NCBI GenBank assembly: GCA_902789725.1
Contig: CADAPC010000031.1
Location: forward strand, 1-32,761
Length of the DNA: 32,761 bases
Source: an uncultured Bacteroidales bacterium
Lineage (GTDB): Bacteria; Bacteroidota; Bacteroidia; Bacteroidales; Bacteroidaceae
Reading direction: 5' to 3'
Shown in pieces: positions 9,187 to 17,799 of this stretch. Position 1 is the first letter of the stretch, and every line of letters begins with the position of its first letter. A program made the position numbers and the translations under genes. A model generated the notes under the pieces. It saw only the letters and a program-made list of their open reading frames with translations, did no database searches and was not told the origin of the DNA.

Positions 9187-11187
9187 ATGAAAAAAATCAG
9201 TTCATTGTTTGCAGTCCTTGCTGTGGCAACTGGCATGACGGCACAAACACACACTTTCGATGTGAACACCTCTAAAGTAGGTGGAGCCATTCCTTCGACC
9301 ATGTACGGTATCTTTTTTGAAGACATCAACTATGCAGCCGACGGAGGTCTGTACGGCGAATTAGTTATCAACCGCTCTTTTGAATTTCCTAACCATTTCG
9401 CAGGATGGGATATTTCCGGAAAGGTGACTCTGAAAGATGATGGTCCTTTCAACAAAAATCCACACTATGTGCGTTTGGCTCCTTCTGGTCATACCGACAA
9501 GTACACCATGATTGAGAACCGTGGTTTCTTTGGCATGGGGGTGAAAGGGGGGGCCGAATACCGCTTCTCCGTATGGGCTCGCGTGCCAGATGGTGGCACC
9601 AGCAAGATTTGGATCGACCTCGTTGATAATGCCACGATGGAAGATGACCAGAAACTTGGCAATGTAGGCGTGGAAGTAAGCGGCAAGGAATGGAAAAAAT
9701 ACACCGCCATCATCAAACCCACGAAGACCTTTGACAAAGCACATCTCCGCGTGTGGGGTGACAGCAAGGTAACCACCGACGTGGAACACGTGAGTCTTTT
9801 CCCCGTTGATACTTACAAAGGACACGAAAATGGTATGCGCAAGGATCTGGCAGAGTCGTTGGAGCAACTGAAGCCAGGCATCTTCCGCTTCCCTGGCGGT
9901 TGCATTGTGGAAGGTACAGACCTCGCCACCCGTTATCAATGGAAGAACTCCGTCGGCCCTGTAGAGAACCGCCCTTTGAATGAAAACCGTTGGCACTACA
10001 CCTTCACCCATCGCTACTTCCCTGACTATTACCAGAGCTACGGATTGGGATTCTTTGAATTTTTCCAACTTTCTGAAGAGATAGGAGCAGAACCTCTTCC
10101 TGTGCTCAGCGTTGGACTCTCCTGTCAATTCCAAAACGACATTACCCGCGGGAAAAAAGAGGATGAAGTACACGTTCCCATCGACCAGCTGCAGCCTTAC
10201 ATCGACGATGTGATTGACCTCATTGAATTTGCCAATGGTGACCCTGCCAAGAATCAATGGGCAAAACTCCGTGCCGACATGGGACATCCTGAGCCATTCA
10301 ACCTCAAATACGTAGGCATCGGCAACGAACAATGGGACTACAAAGATAATCCTGTTTTCACGAAACGTCTGAAAATTTTCCTCGATGCTGTTCGTAAAGC
10401 ACATCCAGAAATTAAGTACATTGGCACTACAGGTCCCGACTCCGAAGGAGAGAAATTTGACATGCTCCAGCCCAAAATGGAAGAGCTGAAGGTTGACCTT
10501 TACGATGAACACTTCTATCGCAACGAAGAGTGGTTCCTCAAGTCTGGAAACCGTTATGACAATTACAAGCGCGGCAAAAGTGCTCCCAAGGTGTTTGCTG
10601 GCGAATATGCATGCCACGGACGTGGAAAGAAGTGGAACCACTTCAACGCCGCCCTCATGGAGGCAGCCTTCATGACCGACCTCGAACGCAATGCTGACGT
10701 AGTGGAAATGGCCACTTACGCTCCCCTCTTCGCACATGTGGAAGGTTGGCAGTGGCGTCCCGATGCCATCTGGTACGACAACCTCAACAAATTCAACTCA
10801 TGCTCTTACTATGTGCAGCAGCTTTACTCGTACAACAAGGGCACTAATATGCTTACACTCACCATGAACGGCAAGCCCGTTGCAGGGAACGCCGACCAGG
10901 ATGGATTGTTCGCATCGGCAGTCTTTGACAAAAATACCAACGAAGTCATCGTAAAGGTTGTCAACACAGGTGACAAGGCTCAACCTGTCACCCTCAACCT
11001 GAAAGGCATGAAAGGAGACCATGCAGCCCAACTCATCACCTTCCATAGCGATGACCTCAATGCAGAGAATACCATTGAGAACCCCACGAAGATTGTCCCC
11101 AAGACGACATCAATCTCTGTCACGGCACCATCGCAGAGCATCACTGTTCCCGCGCGTACATTCTATATATATAAAATAAAGAAATAA
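9187..11187 (+). CDS. Secreted alpha-L-arabinofuranosidase, glycoside hydrolase family 51
   Basis: The enzyme releases terminal alpha-L-arabinofuranosyl groups from arabinan, arabinoxylan or the arabinose side chains of pectin. Residues 1-20 form a signal peptide ending in TAQ, so it is exported, probably to the periplasm or outer membrane; no lipobox or type IX tail is present. A GH51 N-terminal block (GIFFEDINYAADGGLYGEL) is followed by a beta-sandwich insertion at about 75-195 resembling a carbohydrate-binding module. The catalytic barrel then has the acid/base E381 in GIGNEQW and the nucleophile E473 in FAGEYACHG, and a C-terminal beta domain from about 560. At 666 residues it is the extended GH51 form common in Bacteroidota. 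The OmpA-type gene follows 25 bp later, probably on the same transcript. Confidence 0.93.
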   Translation: MKKISSLFAVLAVATGMTAQTHTFDVNTSKVGGAIPSTMYGIFFEDINYAADGGLYGELVINRSFEFPNHFAGWDISGKVTLKDDGPFNKNPHYVRLAPSGHTDKYTMIENRGFFGMGVKGGAEYRFSVWARVPDGGTSKIWIDLVDNATMEDDQKLGNVGVEVSGKEWKKYTAIIKPTKTFDKAHLRVWGDSKVTTDVEHVSLFPVDTYKGHENGMRKDLAESLEQLKPGIFRFPGGCIVEGTDLATRYQWKNSVGPVENRPLNENRWHYTFTHRYFPDYYQSYGLGFFEFFQLSEEIGAEPLPVLSVGLSCQFQNDITRGKKEDEVHVPIDQLQPYIDDVIDLIEFANGDPAKNQWAKLRADMGHPEPFNLKYVGIGNEQWDYKDNPVFTKRLKIFLDAVRKAHPEIKYIGTTGPDSEGEKFDMLQPKMEELKVDLYDEHFYRNEEWFLKSGNRYDNYKRGKSAPKVFAGEYACHGRGKKWNHFNAALMEAAFMTDLERNADVVEMATYAPLFAHVEGWQWRPDAIWYDNLNKFNSCSYYVQQLYSYNKGTNMLTLTMNGKPVAGNADQDGLFASAVFDKNTNEVIVKVVNTGDKAQPVTLNLKGMKGDHAAQLITFHSDDLNAENTIENPTKIVPKTTSISVTAPSQSITVPARTFYIYKIKK

Positions 11188-11212
11188 TCAAAACGTAAAG
11201 AAAGGAACACAC

Positions 11213-12070
11213 ATGAAAGCATTCACCGCCGCACTTGTGGTAACTGCACTGCTTGCCACAAGTTGTGCCAGCAAAAAAGAGCTCGCACAATGTAGAGATG
11301 ACTACAAAGCACTTCAAGAGAAATTTTCAAACCAGTCCTTGGAGCTGAAAGAAGCTCAAACCAACGTGGCTAACTTGAACGACCGCCTGAAGGATGCCCA
11401 GAATGGTCTTAAAGGCATGCAGGCTGCCAACAAGGAATTGCAAAAAGCACTCAGCGAGAGCATCAACCAAGGTGGAGCCAACATCTCAAAGCTGGTGGAC
11501 GAAATCAATGCCAGCAATAAGTACATCAAGCAGCTGGTGGATGCCAAGACCAAGAGCGACTCGCTCAACATGGCTCTGACCAACAAACTGACCAAGTCAC
11601 TCTCTAAGGAAGAACTGAAAGATGTGGACGTGCAGGTACTCAAGGGTGTGGTTTATATCTCACTCAACGACAACATGCTCTACCAGTCAGGCTCTTACGA
11701 GATTAGCCCCAAAGCAGCAGAGACCCTCTCGAAGATTGCGAAAATCATCACCGACTACAAAGACTACGAGGTGCTCATCGAAGGGAACACTGACAATGTC
11801 CCCATCGCAAAGACGAACATCCGCAACAACTGGGATCTTTCTGCCCTACGTGCTTCCAGCGTAGTGCAGGAACTGCAGAACAAGTATGGTGTCAACCCAA
11901 GCCGTCTGACCGCAGGAGGCCGAGGTGAGTACAACCCCGTGGCTGACAACGAAACGGCCGATGGGCGTGCCAAGAACCGCCGTACACAAATCATCATCAC
12001 TCCTAAACTCGACCAGTTCCTCGATCTGATTGACCAAGCACCAGCCGAGGATGAGCAGGAAGAAAAGTGA
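11213..12070 (+). CDS. OmpA-family peptidoglycan-associated lipoprotein
   Basis: A 285-residue envelope protein. The signal sequence ends in LLATSC, with C18 the likely lipidated residue. Residues ~20-125 are charged and heptad-like, probably a coiled-coil spacer. From about 135 there is an OmpA C-terminal domain recognisable by IEGNTDNVP, WDLSALRA, GRGEYNPVADN and GRAKNRRTQI, which bind the peptide stem of peptidoglycan. It therefore likely tethers the outer membrane to the cell wall. It closes the GH51 transcript and stops just before a strong terminator. A functional link with GH51 is not evident; the coiled-coil plus OmpA layout is a common general envelope protein. Confidence 0.9.
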   Translation: MKAFTAALVVTALLATSCASKKELAQCRDDYKALQEKFSNQSLELKEAQTNVANLNDRLKDAQNGLKGMQAANKELQKALSESINQGGANISKLVDEINASNKYIKQLVDAKTKSDSLNMALTNKLTKSLSKEELKDVDVQVLKGVVYISLNDNMLYQSGSYEISPKAAETLSKIAKIITDYKDYEVLIEGNTDNVPIAKTNIRNNWDLSALRASSVVQELQNKYGVNPSRLTAGGRGEYNPVADNETADGRAKNRRTQIIITPKLDQFLDLIDQAPAEDEQEEK

Positions 12071-12084
12071 ACTTGATTTATGGC

Positions 12085-12129
12085 AATAAAAATGCTGGCA
12101 GAAAAGATTTTGCTGCCAGCATTTTTATT
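12085..12129. terminator. Bidirectional terminator between convergent genes
   Basis: A perfect 17-bp inverted repeat (12085-12101 with 12113-12129) around an 11-nt loop. The arms begin and end in A/T runs, so each strand ends in a T-rich tract. It lies between the plus-strand OmpA gene (stop at 12070) and the minus-strand UPF0210 gene (stop at 12183), and can end transcription from both sides. Confidence 0.88.
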
Positions 12130-12182
12130 TGTAATCAGAGAGAAAGCAGTAATTGGCAATACTGCCACACTTTAACCTGCAA

Positions 12183-13604
12183 TCAATTCTTAAAACTATG
12201 AATGGGTGCAGGAATGCGACCTCCCCGATCGACAAATCGTTGGCTGGAGAATCTATTGACAGGCATGATGGGCGCATAGCCAAGAAGACCACCAAATTCC
12301 ACCGTGTCGCCCACCGTCTTACCAACCACTGGAATGATGCGCACAGCTGTCGTTTTCTGATTTACCATGCCTATTGCACTTTCATCGGCAATGATGCCTG
12401 CAATGGTAGTGGCAGGGGTATCGCCCGGAATGGCAATCATGTCAAGACCTACAGAGCAGACACAAGTCATGGCTTCCAATTTCTCGATGGACAAGGCTCC
12501 TGCCTCCACTGCATCAATCATGCCCTGATCTTCAGACACAGGGATGAAAGCACCTGAAAGACCGCCCACGTATGACGAGGCCATCACCCCACCCTTCTTC
12601 ACTTGGTCATTCAGCAAAGCCAACGCAGCCGTTGTGCCAGGTGCACCAGGATGCTCCACACCAATGCACTTAAGAATGTCGGCCACTGAGTCGCCTATGG
12701 CAGGAGTTGGAGCCAAACTGAGGTCGATGATGCCAAACGGAACCCCCAGACGACGACTGGCTTCTTGTGCAACAAGCTGTCCAACACGAGTAATTTTAAA
12801 AGCAGTCCTCTTGATGGTCTCACAGAGCACCTCAAAATTGGCCAAGCCATCCGTTCCCTTTCCAATTATTCCCTGACCATTGCATGTAGTCTTCCATCCT
12901 TTGTCTATCTGCTCCAACGCATATTTCACAACACCAGGACCGCTTACACCCACATTGATAATAGCATCGGCCTCGCTCACACCATGAAAAGCACCCGCCA
13001 TAAAGGGGTTATCATCGGGAGCATTACAGAGCACCACCAATTTGGCACAGCCCAAAGAATCAAACTCTTTCGTCTCCTCTGCCGTCTGCTTAATGATGTC
13101 GCCCATCAGACGTACAGCATCCATATTGATACCCGTTTTTGTCGAGCCAACATTGATACTGGAACAAATGCGCTCGGTGCATGCCATAGCCATCGGAATG
13201 GAGCGGATGAGCAATTCATCACTCTTGGTCATACCTTTCGACACAATGGCTGAATAGCCTCCCAAGAAATTCACACCCACCTCTTTGGCCGCCTTGTCCA
13301 GAGTTTTAGCTATCTGCACATAGTCGCCTGGAATGCGACAACAAGCACTTCCCACCAAAGAAATGGGGGTGATACTGATGCGCTTGTTGACAATGGGAAT
13401 ACCAAACTCTTTCGAGATGTCTGCACCTGTCTGCACCAATTCCTGCGCCAAAGTCGTTATCTTTTGGTAAATCTTCTCACAAGTGACAGTCAAGTCCTTG
13501 TCGGCACAATCTAGAAGACTAATACCCATCGTTATGGTTCGGACATCAAGATTCTCCTGCTCAATCATCTTGTTCGTCTCAATCACCTCTTGCAAATTTA
13601 TCAT
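12183..13604 (-). CDS. UPF0210 / PFL family protein (DUF711)
   Basis: A 473-residue cytosolic protein matching the UPF0210 family along its whole length: [14 protein letters not shown] near the N-terminus, the [22 protein letters not shown] segment around 145-165, the GVSGPGVV and TPAIGDS loops, and [12 protein letters not shown] near the end. The family is annotated PFL-like in some databases, but it has no radical glycine and is not pyruvate formate-lyase; its reaction is unknown to me. It follows the ACT-domain gene by 27 bp counting both gene ends, and this pairing recurs in many Firmicutes, so the two probably work together. It is the last gene of the seven-gene minus-strand cluster. Confidence 0.9.
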   Translation of the reverse strand: MINLQEVIETNKMIEQENLDVRTITMGISLLDCADKDLTVTCEKIYQKITTLAQELVQTGADISKEFGIPIVNKRISITPISLVGSACCRIPGDYVQIAKTLDKAAKEVGVNFLGGYSAIVSKGMTKSDELLIRSIPMAMACTERICSSINVGSTKTGINMDAVRLMGDIIKQTAEETKEFDSLGCAKLVVLCNAPDDNPFMAGAFHGVSEADAIINVGVSGPGVVKYALEQIDKGWKTTCNGQGIIGKGTDGLANFEVLCETIKRTAFKITRVGQLVAQEASRRLGVPFGIIDLSLAPTPAIGDSVADILKCIGVEHPGAPGTTAALALLNDQVKKGGVMASSYVGGLSGAFIPVSEDQGMIDAVEAGALSIEKLEAMTCVCSVGLDMIAIPGDTPATTIAGIIADESAIGMVNQKTTAVRIIPVVGKTVGDTVEFGGLLGYAPIMPVNRFSSQRFVDRGGRIPAPIHSFKN

Positions 13605-13626
13605 CGCATTTTCTGTTTTTGAATTC

Positions 13627-13899
13627 TCAAATTCGGTGCATCTTGTCGAAAATGTCCTCTAACTGGCATTTCACCTGTACACCCGTGTCATTACCAATCT
13701 TTGTCAGTTCGTCGCTCAACTCATTAAAAGCCTTCACCGACTTCGTCAGGTCCACAATCATCATCATGTTGAAAAACTCCTGTACAATGGTTTGGGAAAT
13801 GTCGAGGATATTGATTTGATTGTCTGCCAAATAGGTGCAGACTTTGGCTATGATACCCACTGTATCTTTGCCAACTACAGTAATAATTGCTCTGGTCAT
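13627..13899 (-). CDS. ACT-domain protein, UPF0237 family
   Basis: The whole 90-residue protein is one ACT domain: [20 protein letters not shown] opens it, followed by [11 protein letters not shown], and it resembles the regulatory half of GcvR-type proteins. ACT domains usually bind amino acids or other small ligands. The ATG at 13897-13899 gives a start that coincides with the family start; an upstream ATG at 13947 would add 16 residues unlike the family and overlap the preceding gene. It lies directly ahead of the UPF0210 gene, its usual partner, and likely senses a ligand for it. Ligand and function are unknown. Confidence 0.88.
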   Translation of the reverse strand: MTRAIITVVGKDTVGIIAKVCTYLADNQINILDISQTIVQEFFNMMMIVDLTKSVKAFNELSDELTKIGNDTGVQVKCQLEDIFDKMHRI

Positions 13900-13943
13900 A
13901 TTTGTTTTATTGGTCATGGATAAATAAACATAGAAGTCTTGCT

Positions 13944-14576
13944 TCATAAAGTTCTTGTATAAATCCCATCGTAAGTATAGACAGAAAAACTCAGCGAGTC
14001 AACCCCTTCGGGCACTGGCATGGAGAAATAAACGTGCATGGTGTATGACTCAGCATCGTCCGCTGGACGCAGGTGAAGTAAGGAATAGTGACCCAGGCTG
14101 TCCTCACAAAAAGCATACTTATGCATACCCTTACCTGTGGTCAGCACACCAAGATGCAGGTTCACATAACCTCCACTGCGCCATACACTCACCACCTTCA
14201 TCGGGTCGCGAGGCAGGTCAATATTGCTTCCATCTGCTATTAGACTGAAGGCAGATGCAGGCAGCGGCTGAGTACAGAACACATTGCCCAAGCTGTACAC
14301 TTCGGCTTTACTTTCATTCGGCACATAAGTCACCATACAGCGCACTACGGTGTCGCAGCTTTCTGTGGTCAGTTTCTGGCTACGAACATCATAAATAGAG
14401 CCATCATCCAAAGCCAGTGTGGTCACTAAGCCCTCTGTATTTACCGACACCATAGCCATATTGCTGACTAAATCGGGAATGTAGGTATCTCCATCCTTAT
14501 CCATTTCCGTGCAAGCCAACAGACACAACAGGCCGAACAGTAAACAAGCGAAATATCTATTGAGTTGCAGCTTCAT
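13944..14576 (-). CDS. NigD-like lipoprotein
   Basis: A 210-residue lipoprotein. The signal sequence (LLFGLLCLLAC) puts the lipidated cysteine at about position 22, followed by TEMDKDGD. The mature part resembles NigD-like proteins of Bacteroidota: a small N-terminal beta domain (SMAMVSVNTEGLVTTL-like strand, LDDG) and a C-terminal beta sandwich with VNLHLGVLT, LHLRPADDAESYTMHVYFS and DSLSFSVYTYDG. The family is known from a Bacteroides bacteriocin-type operon, but its molecular role is unsettled. The open frame extends upstream to 14876, inside the acyltransferase gene; the ATG at 14574-14576 is chosen because the signal peptide starts there. It overlaps the acyltransferase stop by 20 bp, so translational coupling is likely. 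Confidence 0.75.
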   Translation of the reverse strand: MKLQLNRYFACLLFGLLCLLACTEMDKDGDTYIPDLVSNMAMVSVNTEGLVTTLALDDGSIYDVRSQKLTTESCDTVVRCMVTYVPNESKAEVYSLGNVFCTQPLPASAFSLIADGSNIDLPRDPMKVVSVWRSGGYVNLHLGVLTTGKGMHKYAFCEDSLGHYSLLHLRPADDAESYTMHVYFSMPVPEGVDSLSFSVYTYDGIYTRTL

Positions 14577-15687
14577 AATTACGTAGCGGATTAGCATACA
14601 TGGCAGTGATTTTCTCACGCAAAAAAGGCACATCAGGGTTCTGTACATCCACCATGCAGACACGCGACTCGATATATTCGTTCTCCCGTCCAGCAAGAGC
14701 ATCGCGATTGATGTCATAAATTCGGTAGTTCTTATGAATCTCATGGTCAATATGTTCAGCCACCATGCGGAAGATGTCGCTCTTTTCAATCTTTTCAGGG
14801 TCGAACATGTCAAGCCAATTGTTGATGCAGTCAGCTGCTTGATAATGCACATGCCCCTTCTTTCCCCAAATGCCAATCTTCATGTTCTCCAAATCATCAT
14901 GTTTGGCCTTTTTCCAGCCTGGCACATCACGTTTGCACTGAAACTCTTTGGCTTTCAGATAGTCGCATGGATCATACTCGTAGGAAATGGCCAACGGAAC
15001 AATATTCATGTGCCGTAGGTTCTCAATGATTTCGGCAGTGGTGCGACCAGGAGTGGGTCCACCCATGCTGAGCATTTTCAGCACTGACTCTTGAGTGCGG
15101 TCGTCTGAATCCTTTGCACGACCCTCACGTTGTGCAATCCAGATGTTCTCGTGCTTCTCGTTGATAGCGAAATGCATGTATTGGCTCATGTGGATGGACG
15201 ATTTAAGCATTTCCTTGGGAGTGAGCCCACGGTTGACCGTGAATGATTTGTTCATCCTCACCAAGGTCTTAATCCAGGGATATATGAGCAGATTGTCGCC
15301 AATAGCTATTTCAGCCGTTGTGGAAAAGCCATCCTTCAACAGCAGGGTATCGAGGAAAGCCGAATCGAGCACAATATCACGATGGTTGGACATAAAGGTG
15401 TAGTTCCCCTTACGGTCGAGCGAATTGGGAAAGACACAAGAGTGCCCTGTTGTGGCCTTGTGGAAAACATAATAGACCAACGGTTTCATGAATCGCTTCT
15501 GGAAGTCGAGCGGAGTCTTGATCCCCACAAAGAACAATCTGAGCAAACAATTGCGCAGTCCCTTAGGCAGGGGAATGAGTCCTTGGAGAATCTTGTCGAA
15601 TTGTCGGTCGGACAGCATACTTTCAAAAGCCGCCTTCATCTCTCCTTCCGAAAATGGACGAATATCATCAAAATCACTTAGTTGCAT
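14557..15687 (-). CDS. Glycerophospholipid acyltransferase-like protein (PlsC/LPLAT superfamily)
   Basis: A 376-residue protein with an acyltransferase core at about 90-260. The block SNHRDIVLD contains H102; the acidic residue that normally follows at HX4D appears one place later (D108) or as D104, which is a known appearance in Bacteroidota homologues to my recollection but should be checked. Other blocks are FTVNRG (149-154), IAQREGRAKD (the EGxR-type substrate-binding block) and VPLAISYEYDP. It likely acylates a glycerol-phosphate or related lipid at the inner membrane, though the exact acceptor is not predictable. It overlaps the end of ddl by 10 bp and lies within an envelope-biogenesis cluster. 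Confidence 0.8.
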   Translation of the reverse strand: MQLSDFDDIRPFSEGEMKAAFESMLSDRQFDKILQGLIPLPKGLRNCLLRLFFVGIKTPLDFQKRFMKPLVYYVFHKATTGHSCVFPNSLDRKGNYTFMSNHRDIVLDSAFLDTLLLKDGFSTTAEIAIGDNLLIYPWIKTLVRMNKSFTVNRGLTPKEMLKSSIHMSQYMHFAINEKHENIWIAQREGRAKDSDDRTQESVLKMLSMGGPTPGRTTAEIIENLRHMNIVPLAISYEYDPCDYLKAKEFQCKRDVPGWKKAKHDDLENMKIGIWGKKGHVHYQAADCINNWLDMFDPEKIEKSDIFRMVAEHIDHEIHKNYRIYDINRDALAGRENEYIESRVCMVDVQNPDVPFLREKITAMYANPLRNYEAATQ

Positions 15688-16676
15688 AGTTTATCAGCAA
15701 TAATTTCGTTCAATACATCTTTCATATCATTGCCCTCGGCATGCACTTGCTGGGGAATAAAGCTGGTGGGAGTCATGCCCGGTGTTGTGTTAATCTCCAA
15801 CATGTTAATCACATCATCACCAGCTGCGTTCTTCGAAATGATATAGTCAATACGAATGATGCCCGATGCACCAAGAATGTCGTAGATGGCTGCTGTAAGA
15901 CTCTGCACACGCTTGGTGGTGTCTTTGGACAGACGGGCAGGAGTGATTTCCTCCACCAACCCGTTGTATTTGGCATCATAGTCGAAAAAGTCGGTCTTGG
16001 GCACAACTTCAGTAATAGGCAACACATGCATGCCTCCCTCCTTGGTGCGGTAAGCACCGTTGCTGATTTCCACTCCCTTCATTTCGCTCTCCACTAACAC
16101 TTCCGAACACTCTTCCATAGCCTTTTCGATGGCAGGGAGGAGGGCTTCCAGCGTCTTGCAGTGAGTTACACCAAAGCTGGAGCCACCACCGTTTGGTTTG
16201 ACAAAACAGGGCAGCCCCACCTTGTCCACAAGCTGAGCGGCATCCACCGTCTGTCCTTGGCGTACCAGCACGTCTTCAGCCACTTTCACACCGAAAGCTC
16301 TCAAGAACTGATTGAGAGCAAATTTGTTGTAGGTCATCGATTCGACCAAGACACTACTGGTCGAATAGGGGATGCTCAGCAGGTCGAAGTACCCCTGCAG
16401 TATGCCATCCTCACCTGGAGTGCCATGAATGGTAATGTAGGCATAATCGGGCTTGATGTCCCTACCCCATCCGTCCTTGAAAGAAAAGTTGTGACGATAC
16501 ACTGGCGACTTGCAGCCATCGGCAAGATGAGCAAACCACCCTTCGTGACTCACTTCCACGATGTACACATCATACTTTTCTTTATCAATCCACGAATTTA
16601 TTCCAGCCGCACTTCTCAGCGACACATCGTGTTCGGAACTATCACCTCCGGCCACGATTGCAATAACCTTTTTCAT
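15678..16676 (-). CDS. ddl: D-alanine--D-alanine ligase
   Basis: An ATP-grasp ligase that joins two D-alanines for peptidoglycan precursor synthesis in the cytoplasm. The protein is 332 residues. It opens with MKKVIAIVAGGDSSEHDVS (catalytic-region E15, as in DdlB), then HGTPGEDGILQGYFD, FVKPNGGGSS (ATP-binding lysine and glycine loop) and the metal-binding EINTTPGMT near 300. The ATG at 16674-16676 is preferred because homologues begin at MKKVIAIVAGG; an upstream ATG at 16718 would add 14 residues without family similarity. It lies 51 bp after the RluD-like gene and overlaps the acyltransferase start by 10 bp. Confidence 0.95.
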   Translation of the reverse strand: MKKVIAIVAGGDSSEHDVSLRSAAGINSWIDKEKYDVYIVEVSHEGWFAHLADGCKSPVYRHNFSFKDGWGRDIKPDYAYITIHGTPGEDGILQGYFDLLSIPYSTSSVLVESMTYNKFALNQFLRAFGVKVAEDVLVRQGQTVDAAQLVDKVGLPCFVKPNGGGSSFGVTHCKTLEALLPAIEKAMEECSEVLVESEMKGVEISNGAYRTKEGGMHVLPITEVVPKTDFFDYDAKYNGLVEEITPARLSKDTTKRVQSLTAAIYDILGASGIIRIDYIISKNAAGDDVINMLEINTTPGMTPTSFIPQQVHAEGNDMKDVLNEIIADKLCN

Positions 16677-16727
16677 TTTTTCTATATCTTTTAATTCATT
16701 TTCGGTTGTTGCTGACAACCTAAAAAT

Positions 16728-17798
16728 CTAATTCTTTAATTCTTCCATTTTTCTCCATTTATTCAAGAGAGCTGTGAAGTCGGCAGGCAGGTGAGAGTCG
16801 AACATCATCATCTGACCAGTCGAAGGATGAACAAAACCTAAGGTTTTGGCATGGAGAGCTTGGCGAGGACAGAGGTGGAAACAATTGTCGATAAACTGTC
16901 GATATTTGGCTGTGTTCTGTCCCTTCAGCACTTGGTCACCCCCATAACGCTCGTCGCAAAAGAGCGGATGCCCGATGTGACGCATGTGAGCACGAATTTG
17001 ATGGGTACGCCCCGTTTCCAGCACACACTTGACCAACGTAGTGTAACCGTAGCGTTCGAGCACTTCGTAGTGAGTCACTGCACTTTTCCCCACACCCGAA
17101 TCAGGGGCGAAGATAGTCATGCGCATCCTGTCCTTCGGATCACGGCCTATATTGCCTTCTATGCGGCCCTCGTTTTCAGTAAAATTGCCCCACACCAGCG
17201 CATTGTACTCGCGCTGGGTGGTTTTATTGAAAAACTGTAATCCCAAACTCGTCTTTGCCGTGGCAGTTTTAGCCACCACAAGCAACCCGCTGGTGTCCTT
17301 GTCAATACGGTGCACCAATCCTATTTCCGGATCGTTGATGTCATACTGAGGCTTGTCCTTCAAATGCCAGGCAATAGCATTCAGCATGGTGCCGTTCCAA
17401 TTGCCAAAACCTGGATGGACCACCATGCCGGCGGGCTTATTAATGACCATGAGATCGGCATCCTCATAAACAATATCTAAGGGTATGTCCTCTGGTGAAA
17501 TCTTGTTTTCGTAGTGAGGGCGGTCGAGCATCACCTGAATCACATCGTCAGGTTTCACTTTGTACGACCGCTTCACAGGCCTTCCGTTAGCCATGATGAA
17601 ACCTGCATCAGCAGCCTTCTGAACCCGGTTGCGCGAGGTGTTGCTCAAATGGTCGAGCAAGAACTTATCCACTCTCAGGAGCTTCTGGTTCTTGTCGGCC
17701 ACCACACGGTAATGCTCGTAGAGCTGCGATGTCTCTTCGTCCTCAAGTTCATCGTCCTGCAATTGCAAGCTATTCATTTCCGATTCGTCTGCATTCAT
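16728..17798 (-). CDS. rluD: RluA/RluD-family 23S rRNA pseudouridine synthase
   Basis: It isomerises uridines to pseudouridine, most likely in helix 69 of 23S rRNA if it is a true RluD. With the start at 17798 the protein is 356 residues: an acidic N-terminal tail, an S4 RNA-binding domain at ~42-90 (LRVDKFLLDHL...SRNRVQKAADAG) and a catalytic domain with D166 in HRIDKDTSGLLVVAK, plus TGRTHQIRAHMRHIGHP. The open frame continues upstream to 17846 but would overlap the PASTA gene; the ATG at 17796-17798 begins one base after the PASTA stop and is a natural coupled start. The exact target uridines cannot be read from sequence, so RluD is the likeliest of the RluA-type names. Confidence 0.9.
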   Translation of the reverse strand: MNADESEMNSLQLQDDELEDEETSQLYEHYRVVADKNQKLLRVDKFLLDHLSNTSRNRVQKAADAGFIMANGRPVKRSYKVKPDDVIQVMLDRPHYENKISPEDIPLDIVYEDADLMVINKPAGMVVHPGFGNWNGTMLNAIAWHLKDKPQYDINDPEIGLVHRIDKDTSGLLVVAKTATAKTSLGLQFFNKTTQREYNALVWGNFTENEGRIEGNIGRDPKDRMRMTIFAPDSGVGKSAVTHYEVLERYGYTTLVKCVLETGRTHQIRAHMRHIGHPLFCDERYGGDQVLKGQNTAKYRQFIDNCFHLCPRQALHAKTLGFVHPSTGQMMMFDSHLPADFTALLNKWRKMEELKN

Positions 17799-17799
17799 T

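Noticed and set aside
9361..10737. A 458-codon open frame on the minus strand across the GH51 gene
   Set aside because: It lies wholly inside a confidently identified gene, has no recognisable domain, and its composition is that of an antisense shadow.
12183..13604. Reading the UPF0210 gene as a second pyruvate formate-lyase because of its PFL label
   Set aside because: No radical-glycine motif and no catalytic cysteine pair is present, and the length and sequence differ from PflB; the label is a family name only.
14577..14876. Upstream extension of the NigD-like gene to a start at 14876
   Set aside because: The extra 100 residues overlap the acyltransferase coding region and precede the real signal peptide, which begins at the ATG 14574-14576.
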